DNA from: Pseudomonas mohnii
GTDB lineage: Bacteria; Pseudomonadota; Gammaproteobacteria; Pseudomonadales; Pseudomonadaceae
NCBI RefSeq assembly: GCF_900105115.1
Contig: NZ_FNRV01000001.1
Location: forward strand, 744,001-808,000
Direction of reading: 5' to 3'
Length of the DNA stretch: 64,000 nt
Part shown: positions 33,536 through 42,527 of the stretch, one piece after another
Position numbering within the stretch: the stretch's first letter is position 1
How the letters are laid out: each line of letters opens with the position of its first letter
Program-made: the position numbers and the translations under genes
Notes under the pieces: model-generated
Seen by the model: only the letters and a program-made list of their open reading frames with translations
What the model was told of the DNA's origin: nothing
Databases searched by the model: none

Positions 33536-34914
33536 GCTGTTTCAAGTTTGGCGGTGGCGATGGCGACTTTCGGGGACCGGCCGAGCATCGAGGCGGGAAT
33601 GGCCAGGATCAGCCCACCGCTGACAAACAGGCACAGCGCCAATACGTAGGTGCCGTTGTTGATATTACCGGTGAGGTTTTCCGCCACGGCGGTGATCATC
33701 GACCCCGTGAAGCCGGACAGGTTGCCGAAGGCGTTGATCATGCCGATACCGGCCGCTGCGGCGACGCCGGACAAGACTGTCCCCGGCAGGGTCCAGAAAA
33801 TCGGCATCAGGCTGAGAATCCCCGAGGCGGATACGCTAAGGAACAGCACGGACAGCACCAGGTTGTCGGCGAAATAGGCACTGAGCATCAGCCCCACGCC
33901 ACCGATGAACGCCGGAATCGCCGCATGCATGCGTCGCTCTCCGGTACGGTTGGAGTGCCGCGCGTTGAGCAGCATCGCGACCACGGCCACCGCGTAAGGA
34001 ATGGCGGTCAGCAAACCGATGTGCAGGCTGTTGGTGATACCGGTGCTCTTGATGATCGAGGGCATCCAGAACGCCAGGCCGTAAAAGCCGGTATTGAAGG
34101 TCAGCAGGATCAGTACCAGCAACCACACCCGTGGATTGAAGAACACTTCGCTCAGGCGTGAAGCCTTGCCTTGGTTATCGGTTTGCAAATTGGCCTTGAG
34201 CAAGGCCTTCTCTGCTGCGGACAGCCATTTGGCGGAGTCGATGTTGTTCGCCAGGCAGACGATCACGACGAACGCCATGATGATCGAAGGAATGCCCTCG
34301 ATGATCAGCATCCACTGCCAGCCGGACATGCCGTGCACGCCTTGCATGCTGTTCATCAACCAACCGGACAGTATTCCGCCCAGGGTCAGGCTGATCGGCA
34401 TGGCCATCAGGAAGCCGGACATCACGCGGCTCTGGCGGTGCGTCGGAAACCAATAATTGAGGTACAGAATCACCCCGGGGAAGAAGCCCGCTTCGCAAAT
34501 GCCCAACAGGAAGCGCAGCACGTAGAACATCGTGCTCGATTCGATGTGGAACACGCCCGCCAGCGGCACGGTGAATGCCACGGCCATGGAGATCACGGCC
34601 CAGGTCAACATGATCCGGGCGATCCAGAAGCGTGCGCCGAAGCGATGCAGCAACAGGTTGCTCGGTACTTCAAACAGGAAATAGCCCCAGAAGAACATAC
34701 TGGCGCCCAAGGCGTAGACGGTGTTGCTGAATTGCAGCTCGTTGAGCATGTCGAGCTTGGCGAAGCCGATGTTGACCCGGTCCAGGTACGCGGCCATGTA
34801 GCACAGGAGCAGGACGGGAAGGATGCGCCAGATGACCTTGCGGTAGGTCCGGTCTTCAAAGTCTTGTTCGCTGGCGTGCGCCTGCGCGGGCAAATGCTCG
34901 GATATGGTTTGCAT
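33532..34914 (-). CDS. MFS transporter (ACS family, sugar-acid uptake candidate)
   Basis: A 460-residue, 12-helix permease. The opening YRKVIWRILPVLLLCYMAAY-LDRVNIGFAK is the signature of the anion:cation symporter family (hexuronate, tartrate, galactarate, phthalate). Start ATG 34914 (MQTISEHLPAQ). The gene lies between the dehydrogenase upstream and the SDR downstream in the same direction, so uptake of an acid sugar for this cluster is a reasonable inference. Confidence 0.9.
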   Translation of the reverse strand: MQTISEHLPAQAHASEQDFEDRTYRKVIWRILPVLLLCYMAAYLDRVNIGFAKLDMLNELQFSNTVYALGASMFFWGYFLFEVPSNLLLHRFGARFWIARIMLTWAVISMAVAFTVPLAGVFHIESSTMFYVLRFLLGICEAGFFPGVILYLNYWFPTHRQSRVMSGFLMAMPISLTLGGILSGWLMNSMQGVHGMSGWQWMLIIEGIPSIIMAFVVIVCLANNIDSAKWLSAAEKALLKANLQTDNQGKASRLSEVFFNPRVWLLVLILLTFNTGFYGLAFWMPSIIKSTGITNSLHIGLLTAIPYAVAVVAMLLNARHSNRTGERRMHAAIPAFIGGVGLMLSAYFADNLVLSVLFLSVSASGILSLMPIFWTLPGTVLSGVAAAAGIGMINAFGNLSGFTGSMITAVAENLTGNINNGTYVLALCLFVSGGLILAIPASMLGRSPKVAIATAKLETA

Positions 34915-34968
34915 GGAGGTAACCCCTGGGCATGTGGACATGCCTGATTGTTTTTATCGAATGGGTTA

Positions 34969-34993
34969 CGCCGAGTGAGCGGTTCACTCGGCG
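34969..34993. terminator. hairpin between dehydrogenase and transporter genes
   Basis: A perfect 10-bp stem, CGCCGAGTGA (34969-34978) and TCACTCGGCG (34984-34993), with loop GCGGT. It lies 11 bp after the stop of the minus-strand aldehyde dehydrogenase. No T-run follows directly, so it may attenuate or stabilise the RNA rather than end it, letting the transporter gene be read from the same promoter at lower level. Confidence 0.5.
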
Positions 34994-35003
34994 GTGATGC
35001 TGG

Positions 35004-36584
35004 CTACAGCGCCTGGGTGGTTTTCTCTCCGTTGACCAGGCGCGTCAGCCCCAGTGGATTGCGATTTTTGAGCGCCTCGGGGAGCAAGGCGTCGGGGAAG
35101 TTCTGGTAGCACACCGGGCGCAGGAAGCGGTCGATGGCCAGGGTGCCCACCGAGGTGCCACGGGCATCGGAAGTCGCCGGCCAGGGGCCGCCGTGAACCA
35201 TGGCATCGCAGACTTCCACGCCGGTGGGATACCCGTTGACCAGCACGCGGCCGACCTTCTGTTCGAGCACGGCCACCAGGTCGGCAGATTGTTCCAGCTC
35301 CGCCGGTTCACCGATCAGGGTGGCGGTCAGTTGCCCGCGCAACCCTTGCAGGGCCGCCAGTAACTCAGTCCGGTCAGCCACCTCAACCACCACGGTGGCC
35401 GGGCCGAAGATTTCTTCCTGGAGCAATTCGTTGCCCGTCAGCAACAGGTTGACATCCGCCTGGAACAATTGCGCCCGGGCTTGATTGCCTGCCTGCGCCT
35501 GCCCGGCCAGGTGGGTGATCTGCGGATGCGCCAGCAAGGTTTCGCAACCGTGCACATAACTGCGCAGACCACCGGCGTTGAGCATGGTTTGCCCCGGTTG
35601 ATCGGCCATCAGGGCACTGAGTGTCTGTACGAAGCGGGTGAATGCCGCAGAGCGTATGCCGATGACCAGGCCGGGGTTGGTACAGAACTGCCCGGCGCCC
35701 ATCACCACCGACGCGGCCAACTCGCTGGCGATACGCTCGCCACGCACTTGCAGGGCCTCGGGCAGGACCAGCACCGGGTTAATGCTGCTCATCTCGGCGA
35801 ACACCGGGATCGGTTGCGCACGTGCAGCCGCCATGTCGCACAGCGCCCGACCGCCCTTGAGCGAGCCAGTGAAGCCGACCGCCTGAATCTGTGGATGCTT
35901 GACCAGCGCCTCACCGACGCCGGCGCCGAAAATCATGTTGAACACACCCGCCGGCATCCCGGTTTTCTCGGCGGCACGAATGATCGCTTCGGCGACCCGT
36001 TGCGCCGTCGCCATATGCCCGCTGTGGGCCTTGAACACGACCGGACAGCCAGCAGCCAGCGCGGCGGCGGTGTCACCACCGGCGGTGGAGAAGGCCAAGG
36101 GAAAATTGCTGGCGCCGAACACCGCCACCGGGCCGATGCCCAGGCGGCATTGACGCAGATCGACTCGCGGCAACGGTTGGCGTGCCGGAAGCGGCAGATC
36201 GATGCGGGCGCCGTAGAAATCACCGCGCCGCAACGCCTGGGCAAACAGGCGCATCTGACCGCTGGTACGGGCTCGTTCGCCTTGGATACGGGCGGCTGGC
36301 AACGCGGTCTCCTGGCCGACCAGGGCGACGAAATCATCGCCCAGCGCATCCAGTTCAGTGGCGATCGCTTCGAGAAATTGTGCCCGGCGCTCGGCGGACA
36401 GATTGCGATAAATCGGGCTGGCCTGGGCGGCAGCCGAGGCAGCGGCGTCCACTTCCTCGACCGTAGCCTGAATGAAAGCCGTGGGCAGTGGTTGCCCGGT
36501 GGTCGCATCAATGCTGTGCAGCACCACCGACCCGGCGGCGCTACGGCCACCGGCGATGAAATTGTGTCCGGACAGTTCGGGCAT
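35004..36584 (-). CDS. alpha-ketoglutaric semialdehyde dehydrogenase family (NADP+-type ALDH)
   Basis: A 526-residue ALDH of the KGSADH branch, which oxidises 2,5-dioxopentanoate to 2-oxoglutarate at the end of non-phosphorylative pentose and sugar-diacid pathways. Motifs: FGASNFPLAFSTAGGDTAAA, TGSLKGGRAL, catalytic Cys in MGAGQFCTNPGLVIG, and MVHGGPWPATSD near the end. The frame extends to 36740, but ATG 36584 (MPELSGHNFIAGGRSA) has AGGAG upstream. A palindromic T-N11-A site at 36669-36687 lies 85 bp before the start. Confidence 0.92.
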   Translation of the reverse strand: MPELSGHNFIAGGRSAAGSVVLHSIDATTGQPLPTAFIQATVEEVDAAASAAAQASPIYRNLSAERRAQFLEAIATELDALGDDFVALVGQETALPAARIQGERARTSGQMRLFAQALRRGDFYGARIDLPLPARQPLPRVDLRQCRLGIGPVAVFGASNFPLAFSTAGGDTAAALAAGCPVVFKAHSGHMATAQRVAEAIIRAAEKTGMPAGVFNMIFGAGVGEALVKHPQIQAVGFTGSLKGGRALCDMAAARAQPIPVFAEMSSINPVLVLPEALQVRGERIASELAASVVMGAGQFCTNPGLVIGIRSAAFTRFVQTLSALMADQPGQTMLNAGGLRSYVHGCETLLAHPQITHLAGQAQAGNQARAQLFQADVNLLLTGNELLQEEIFGPATVVVEVADRTELLAALQGLRGQLTATLIGEPAELEQSADLVAVLEQKVGRVLVNGYPTGVEVCDAMVHGGPWPATSDARGTSVGTLAIDRFLRPVCYQNFPDALLPEALKNRNPLGLTRLVNGEKTTQAL

Positions 36585-36668
36585 GACAGTCTCCTGACCC
36601 TGATTGGAAGCTGGTCGATACTCTACTGTCGCGAACCGATTCTTTCCCAATGGCATTTTTGGATTAAC

Positions 36669-36687
36669 CGATAACGAAACGTTATCG
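36669..36687. promoter_or_regulatory. LysR-type operator before the semialdehyde dehydrogenase
   Basis: CGATAACG-AAA-CGTTATCG is a perfect 8-bp inverted repeat. Its core TAACGAAACGTTA fits the T-N11-A rule of LysR regulators. The same ATAAC-N5-GTTAT pattern stands between the divergent lysR and xylX-like genes at 37708-37722, so one regulator probably controls both transcripts. Confidence 0.65.
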
Positions 36688-36736
36688 AAAATCGCGTTTT
36701 TCTGGCAACGGCCAGCCCCGCAGGAGCCGGCACGTT

Positions 36737-37687
36737 TCAATGGGCCGTATCGCTGGCCAGCCGCGCGTTTTCCTTGAGGATTTCGGCGAACTCCAGGGCC
36801 GAACCGAGCAGATGCTCGCCCTTGCGCGTGAGGATGCCGTAGTCCTGTGGCACCAGGTGCAATGGCGTATCCAGGGTTTTCAACTGTCCGCTGTCGAGCA
36901 GCGGATTGACCATGGCATTGGGCAACATACCGATCATCGCCCCGCGTTGCAGAACCTGGAGGAAGGTCTGCATGGAAATGGTATCGACGGTGTTTTTCGG
37001 CATCCCTACCCCGGCTTCGGCGAAGGCCAGCTCCATGCGTGCGCGAATCGGCGTGCCGACCGGATAGAGAATCCAGGGCAAATCCACCAATTGCTGCAAC
37101 GAGGTCGGGCCAGCGTCGGCCAATGGATGACGGCTGTTGACCACAATGCAGAACGGTTCGGGCGCCAGTGGCTGGAAATCATAGCGCTGCTGCTGGCTTT
37201 GATCGGTGAAGCGGGCAACCGCCAGATCGAGCTTTTTCTCTTCGAGCATTTCCATCAGGTGATTACTGGTTTGCTCCACCACTTCAATCGACAGCAAGGG
37301 CCAGCGTTGCTTGATCTGCAAGATCGCCTCCGGCAGCGCCACCGCAGTGGCGGCAAAAATCCCGCCGACCTTGAGGTGGCCATGACCGCCCTCGCGCAGA
37401 CTGCCGATCTGCTCGACGAACGAGCGGGCATCGTTCAGTGCGATCTGCGCGTAACGCAGCACATGCTCGCCCAGCGCCGTGGGCGGCATGCTCCGCGGCT
37501 GGCGTTCGAACAGGGCAAAGCCGAGCAGGCTTTCGATTTCCTTGAGCATCTTGCTGATGGCCGGCTGGCTGAGGTTCATCTGCTGCGCCGCCAGGTGCAT
37601 GTTGCGCGTGCGCCCCAGCGTGTCGATCAGCAACAGGTGGCGGAATTTGAGCCAGCCGCAGACGCTGGAAAAGGACAGTTCTGACAT
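36737..37687 (-). CDS. LysR-family regulator of the sugar-acid cluster (GbpR-like)
   Basis: A 316-residue LysR regulator. The DNA-binding helix-turn-helix is near the N-terminus (RNMHLAAQQMNLSQPAISKM, LKEIESLLGFALFERQPR). The effector domain contains LDLAVARFTDQS and GMLPNAMVNPLLDSG and resembles GbpR-type sugar-responsive regulators. ATG 37687 has GGGGA six bases upstream; ATG 37693 is the alternative. It is divergent from the xylX-like gene and probably binds the T-N11-A palindrome in the shared promoter. Confidence 0.9.
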   Translation of the reverse strand: MSELSFSSVCGWLKFRHLLLIDTLGRTRNMHLAAQQMNLSQPAISKMLKEIESLLGFALFERQPRSMPPTALGEHVLRYAQIALNDARSFVEQIGSLREGGHGHLKVGGIFAATAVALPEAILQIKQRWPLLSIEVVEQTSNHLMEMLEEKKLDLAVARFTDQSQQQRYDFQPLAPEPFCIVVNSRHPLADAGPTSLQQLVDLPWILYPVGTPIRARMELAFAEAGVGMPKNTVDTISMQTFLQVLQRGAMIGMLPNAMVNPLLDSGQLKTLDTPLHLVPQDYGILTRKGEHLLGSALEFAEILKENARLASDTAH

Positions 37688-37706
37688 GGGCATTCCCCGA
37701 AGAAGC

Positions 37707-37724
37707 AATAACCGGAAGTTATCG
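37707..37724. promoter_or_regulatory. LysR-type operator in the divergent promoter
   Basis: AATAAC-CGGAA-GTTAT at 37707-37722, followed by CG, has the core TAACCGGAAGTTA (T-N11-A) and shares both half-sites with the palindrome at 36669-36687. It lies 20 bp before the lysR ATG and about 80 bp before the xylX-like ATG. A further half-site (TTTATCG) occurs near 37748. Confidence 0.6.
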
Positions 37725-37801
37725 AATACTGAATATATCTCATTGGAGTTTATCGACTGGCCGCCCTAGCGTGAAGGCTTTACGAACCAGGAAGATTCCT
37801 C

Positions 37802-38983
37802 ATGTCGCCACTGCTTACTCCTGAAAACACACTGCCGGTCGACGGTGTGGCCGGTACTCTGATCGGCCGCGCCTGGGTTCCCGGCCGGATCGCCGGGCCT
37901 TCGCCGATTGTTCTGCGCACGGACGGTGTGTTCGATCTGTCGGACCGTTTCGCGACCTTGAGCGACTTGCTGGAATCGGACTCGCCGCTGTCGGCCGTAC
38001 GCCAAACACCCGGCACCTTCATCGCCAGTGTCGAGGCCCTGCTGGCCAACACGGGCCCCGATGCGGACCTGTCCAGGCCTTACCTGCTGCCGCCCCTGGA
38101 TTTACAGGTGATCAAGGCGGCCGGTGTCACCTTCGCCGCCAGCATGATCGAACGGGTGATCGAGGAGCAGGCCGGCGGTGACGCTGCAAAGGCCGAAGCC
38201 GTTCGCGCCACCGTGCATGGGGTCATCGGTGACAACCTGCGTTCGATCGTCCCCGGCTCCGAGCAGGCCATGCGTTTGAAAGCCTTGCTGATCGAACAGG
38301 GCATGTGGTCGCAATACCTTGAAGTCGGTATCGGTCCGGACGCGGAGATTTTCACCAAGGCACCGGTACTCGCCGCCGTCGGCAGCGGCAGCCGCATCGG
38401 CATTCACCCCGGTTCGCAGTGGAACAACCCGGAACCGGAAGTGGTGCTGGCGGTAAACAGCCGTGGCCAGATCCATGGCGCGACCTTGGGCAACGATGTG
38501 AACCTGCGGGATTTCGAAGGCCGTAGCGCCTTGTTGCTGAGCAAGGCCAAGGACAACAACGCTTCATGCTCCATCGGGCCGTTCATTCGCCTGTTCGATG
38601 AACACTTCAGCCTCGACGACGTGCGTGCCTGCGTGGTCGACCTCGAGGTGCAGGGCGAAGACGGTTACCGGATGCAGGGCTCGAGCTCCATGAACCAGAT
38701 CAGCCGCGACCCGCAGGACCTGGCCAGCCAGACCCTCAACGCCAATCACCAATACCCTGACGGCTTCCTGCTGTTTCTCGGTACTCTGTTCGCCCCGACC
38801 GAGGATCGCGATCATGCCGGAAGCGGCTTCACCCACAAACTCGGCGACCGGGTCAGCATCAGCAGTCCGTTGCTCGGCAGTCTGCACAACCGCGTCACTC
38901 ACAGCTGTGACGCCGAGCCCTGGACCTTTGGTGTGAACGCCCTGCTGCGTAACCTGGCAGCCCGAGGACTGCTCGCGCGCTGA
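37802..38983 (+). CDS. 2-keto-3-deoxy-pentonate dehydratase candidate (FAH family, XylX-like)
   Basis: A 393-residue FAH-fold protein, the length of the Caulobacter XylX-type enzymes that dehydrate 2-keto-3-deoxy-D-xylonate to alpha-ketoglutaric semialdehyde. Visible motifs: VTFAASMIERVIEEQ, KAPVLAAVGSGSRIGIHPGS, WNNPEPEVVLAVNSRG, GNDVNLRDFEGRSALLLSKA and SCSIGPFIRLFD. It lies 47 bp before an IlvD/Edd dehydratase, and the semialdehyde dehydrogenase is in the same cluster, which supports this role. Divergent from lysR. Confidence 0.85.
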   Translation: MSPLLTPENTLPVDGVAGTLIGRAWVPGRIAGPSPIVLRTDGVFDLSDRFATLSDLLESDSPLSAVRQTPGTFIASVEALLANTGPDADLSRPYLLPPLDLQVIKAAGVTFAASMIERVIEEQAGGDAAKAEAVRATVHGVIGDNLRSIVPGSEQAMRLKALLIEQGMWSQYLEVGIGPDAEIFTKAPVLAAVGSGSRIGIHPGSQWNNPEPEVVLAVNSRGQIHGATLGNDVNLRDFEGRSALLLSKAKDNNASCSIGPFIRLFDEHFSLDDVRACVVDLEVQGEDGYRMQGSSSMNQISRDPQDLASQTLNANHQYPDGFLLFLGTLFAPTEDRDHAGSGFTHKLGDRVSISSPLLGSLHNRVTHSCDAEPWTFGVNALLRNLAARGLLAR

Positions 38984-39030
38984 AGCCACGCCAGATTGTC
39001 GATTCATCCAATGACAAGAGAGACCCGATC

Positions 39031-40818
39031 ATGAGTGACATTCCAAAACGCCGCCTGCGCAGCGAGCAATGGTTCAACGACCCTGCCCACGCGGACATGA
39101 CTGCCCTGTACGTCGAACGCTACATGAATTACGGCATGACCCGTGAAGAGTTGCAGTCGGGCCGCCCGATCATCGGGATCGCCCAGACCGGCAGCGACCT
39201 GACGCCGTGCAACCGCCATCACCTGGAACTGGCCCAGCGGGTCAAGGCCGGCATTCGTGACGCCGGGGGCATTCCCATGGAGTTTCCGGTGCACCCGATC
39301 GCCGAGCAATCCCGTCGACCGACCGCCGCGCTGGACCGTAACCTGGCCTATCTGGGGCTGGTGGAAATCCTCCACGGCTACCCACTGGACGGCGTGGTGC
39401 TCACCACCGGTTGCGACAAAACCACCCCCGCCTGCCTGATGGCCGCCGCAACCACCGACCTGCCCTCCATCGTCCTGTCCGGCGGGCCGATGCTCGACGG
39501 TCACCACAAGGGTGAACTGATCGGCTCCGGCACCGTGCTCTGGCACGCACGCAATCTGATGGCGGCCGGGGAAATCGATTACGAAGGCTTCATGGAAATG
39601 ACCACCGCAGCATCGCCTTCGGTGGGCCACTGCAACACCATGGGCACCGCCCTGTCGATGAATGCACTGGCCGAAGCCCTGGGCATGTCGCTGCCCGGCT
39701 GCGCGAGCATTCCGGCGCCCTATCGGGAACGCGGACAAATGGCCTATGCCACCGGCAAGCGCATCTGCGAACTGGTGATGCAGGATGTGCGCCCGTCACA
39801 GATCATGACCCGCGAGGCCTTCGAGAACGCCATTGCCGTGGCCTCGGCACTGGGGGCCTCAAGCAACTGCCCTCCGCACCTGATCGCCATCGCCCGGCAC
39901 ATGGGCGTGGAATTGAGCCTGGATGACTGGCAGCGCATTGGCGAAGACGTGCCGTTGCTGGTCAACTGCATGCCGGCCGGTAAATACCTGGGTGAAGGTT
40001 TCCACCGCGCGGGCGGTGTGCCGGCGGTCATGCATGAACTGCAAAAAGCCGGGCGCCTGCACGAAGACTGCGCCACGGTCAGCGGCAAGACCATCGGTGA
40101 AATCGTCAGCGGCACCCTGACCAGCAACGCCGACGTGATCTATCCCTTCGAGACCCCGCTCAAGCACCGCGCCGGTTTCATCGTGCTCAGCGGCAACTTC
40201 TTCGACAGCGCGATCATGAAGATGTCGGTGGTCGGCGAGGCATTCCGCAAGACCTACCTGTCCGAACCCGGCGCGGAAAACAGCTTCGAAGCGCGGGCCA
40301 TCGTGTTCGAAGGGCCGGAGGACTATCACGCGCGAATCGACGACCCGTCGCTGGATATCGACGAACGCTGCATCCTGGTGATTCGTGGCGCTGGCACCGT
40401 GGGCTATCCCGGCAGTGCCGAAGTGGTGAACATGGCACCGCCGGCGGCACTGATCAAACAAGGCATCGACTCCCTGCCCTGCCTGGGCGACGGTCGCCAG
40501 AGCGGCACTTCCGCCAGCCCGTCGATCCTCAACATGTCGCCGGAAGCGGCGGTCGGTGGCGGCCTGGCGTTGCTGAAAACCAACGACCGCCTGCGCGTCG
40601 ACCTCAACGCCAGATCGGTCAACCTGCTGGTCGATGAAGCCGAAATGGCGCGGCGCCGCGCCGAGTGGACGCCGAACATCCCCGCCTCGCAAACCCCCTG
40701 GCAGGAGCTATACCGCCAACTGGTCGGGCAACTGTCCACCGGCGGCTGCCTGGAACCGGCGACCCTGCACCTGCGAGTCATCGCCCGCAGTGGCGGCGAG
40801 CCCCGGCATTCGCACTGA
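39031..40818 (+). CDS. IlvD/Edd family dehydratase (pentonate dehydratase candidate, XylD-like)
   Basis: A 595-residue Fe-S dehydratase. Cluster-binding cysteines: TPCNRHH (about C57), TGCDKTTPACL and SVGHCNTMGTALS. Aldonate dehydratases (D-xylonate, L-arabonate, D-gluconate types) have this length; dihydroxyacid dehydratases and Edd differ in the N-terminus. Product: a 2-keto-3-deoxy acid that feeds the XylX-like enzyme next to it. Substrate stereochemistry cannot be told from sequence. No sugar dehydrogenase or lactonase is present, so the acid itself is probably imported. Confidence 0.9.
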   Translation: MSDIPKRRLRSEQWFNDPAHADMTALYVERYMNYGMTREELQSGRPIIGIAQTGSDLTPCNRHHLELAQRVKAGIRDAGGIPMEFPVHPIAEQSRRPTAALDRNLAYLGLVEILHGYPLDGVVLTTGCDKTTPACLMAAATTDLPSIVLSGGPMLDGHHKGELIGSGTVLWHARNLMAAGEIDYEGFMEMTTAASPSVGHCNTMGTALSMNALAEALGMSLPGCASIPAPYRERGQMAYATGKRICELVMQDVRPSQIMTREAFENAIAVASALGASSNCPPHLIAIARHMGVELSLDDWQRIGEDVPLLVNCMPAGKYLGEGFHRAGGVPAVMHELQKAGRLHEDCATVSGKTIGEIVSGTLTSNADVIYPFETPLKHRAGFIVLSGNFFDSAIMKMSVVGEAFRKTYLSEPGAENSFEARAIVFEGPEDYHARIDDPSLDIDERCILVIRGAGTVGYPGSAEVVNMAPPAALIKQGIDSLPCLGDGRQSGTSASPSILNMSPEAAVGGGLALLKTNDRLRVDLNARSVNLLVDEAEMARRRAEWTPNIPASQTPWQELYRQLVGQLSTGGCLEPATLHLRVIARSGGEPRHSH

Positions 40819-40985
40819 CGGGACGCAGCACGGCTCTGCTGTCCCGGCGCCGGCCGGGTTGGCAGGCCGTAGTGACTGTCCATACGCTTCACTCCACGAC
40901 AAAAGACAGGGCCGCCAATAGCAATCATTCGGCGCCAAAGGACTCTTACCATCCTGGTTCTTCATCCAAAAACAAGAGAAGAACC

Positions 40986-42347
40986 ATGGCCGCCATCCTT
41001 CAGAAACAGGGCGACAGCACCGATTTTTCGGTCGCCGCCGTCGCCGACACACACCGCATGAGTCAACGCTCGCTGACGATGGCCTGGTGGGGCATTTGCA
41101 GCGCGATGTTCTGGCTTGTCGTTTCCGCCACCCTGGCAATGACCTTCGGCACTCAAAACGCGATCATTGGCCTGCTGTTGTCGGTCGTGACCTACGCCGC
41201 CATCAATGGCGTGATTGCGCGCTATGCAATCAAGACCGGACTGTCGGTCGCGCTGTTTTCGCGGGTCCTGTTCGGGCGCAAGGGCGCGACCCTCGCGACC
41301 TTGATCTTCTTCGCCACCGCGACCTATTACAGCGTGTTCGAAGGCTCGGTGATTGCCATTGCAATTCAACAGTACGTGCCGACTTTGTCGATCAATCAGG
41401 CCTACCTGTTGGTGGTGCTGTACAGCGTGCCGTTGATTTTCGGCAGCGTGCAAAACTGGATGGACAAGCTCAACGGCGTGTTGCTGCCCTTCTACCTGAT
41501 CGGTCTGGTCGCGCTGGTAGTGGTGACCATCGAACAATACGGCTACAGCGCCGCCTGGCTGCAGATGGGACCGGCGAGCGGCCCGGTGGCGAATGGCTGG
41601 TGGGATTGTTTCAGCTACTTCATGGGCGTGTGGATCCTGATGATGTACACCTGGGACTACGCACGTTTCGGCCGCAAGGAAGACGCCACCTACCATGCCC
41701 GCTTCAACTTCGGCCTGCCCTTCTACACCTTCACCTTTTTGATCAATGGCCTGGTCGGGATTTTCCTGGCCGGAACCATTCCTACCCCCGGCGGCCTGAG
41801 CGAGGTGTCGGTGGTGATGGCGATCGTCGAGCTGATGGGGATCTGGGGCCTGATCTTCGTCTGGATCAGCCAGACGCGCATCAATTCGGCGAACTTCTAC
41901 CTGGCGGCCACCAACATGCAGGCCTTTTTCGGCGGCATCGGACTGGCGAAAGTGCCTTACATCGCCTGGGCCATCGCCGTCGGCGTGCTGGTCTACACCC
42001 TGATGCGCCTGAACGTTTTCGATTACATCCTGCAAGCGCTGTCGTACCAGAGCATCTTCGTGGTGGCCTGGGTGGCGATTGCCCTGGCGCACATTTTCTC
42101 GCCCCGCTACCCCCTGCTGTTCCAGGACCGGATCGAATACCAGGTGGATAGGGTCAGCGCCTTCAACCCCTGTGGCCTCGGGGCGTGGTTCCTTGCCGCC
42201 GCCCTGGGCATTGCGCTGCTCAACTGTGGCCATGCGGCCCTGGCCACCTGGTCTGCACCCGTGACCTTCCTCAGCGCCTTCAGCGCCTATTGGCTGCTGC
42301 TGAACAACGCCAGGCGCAGTTGGTTCGTGCGCGCCAGTTGCGGCTGA
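40986..42347 (+). CDS. NCS1-family nucleobase/hydantoin transporter
   Basis: A 453-residue membrane protein with about 12 helices. N-terminal hallmarks are MAWWGICSAMFWLVVSATLA and a conserved YTWDYARFGRKEDATYHAR; ISQTRINSANFYLAATNMQA is typical of purine-cytosine permease-like NCS1 symporters. NCS1 includes the hydantoin transporter Mhp1, and two hydantoinase-type genes follow, so it probably imports their substrate. ATG 40986 (AAGAGAAGA upstream); the frame extends back to 40665 in shadow of the dehydratase. Confidence 0.9.
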   Translation: MAAILQKQGDSTDFSVAAVADTHRMSQRSLTMAWWGICSAMFWLVVSATLAMTFGTQNAIIGLLLSVVTYAAINGVIARYAIKTGLSVALFSRVLFGRKGATLATLIFFATATYYSVFEGSVIAIAIQQYVPTLSINQAYLLVVLYSVPLIFGSVQNWMDKLNGVLLPFYLIGLVALVVVTIEQYGYSAAWLQMGPASGPVANGWWDCFSYFMGVWILMMYTWDYARFGRKEDATYHARFNFGLPFYTFTFLINGLVGIFLAGTIPTPGGLSEVSVVMAIVELMGIWGLIFVWISQTRINSANFYLAATNMQAFFGGIGLAKVPYIAWAIAVGVLVYTLMRLNVFDYILQALSYQSIFVVAWVAIALAHIFSPRYPLLFQDRIEYQVDRVSAFNPCGLGAWFLAAALGIALLNCGHAALATWSAPVTFLSAFSAYWLLLNNARRSWFVRASCG

Positions 42348-42527
42348 CCCCTACGTTCACTAATGACCATCTTCAGGCGAACGCAAACCCACCAACAGTG
42401 CACGGGCAATCAACTTCCAGTGCGCTTTGCGCCAAGCCAGCCAAGGCTTCGAGCAGGTAGTTTGGTGTCGTGGGTTAGACGTTCGTCCTGACCTTCACCT
42501 GGATAACAACAAGATTTCTGGTGACCC

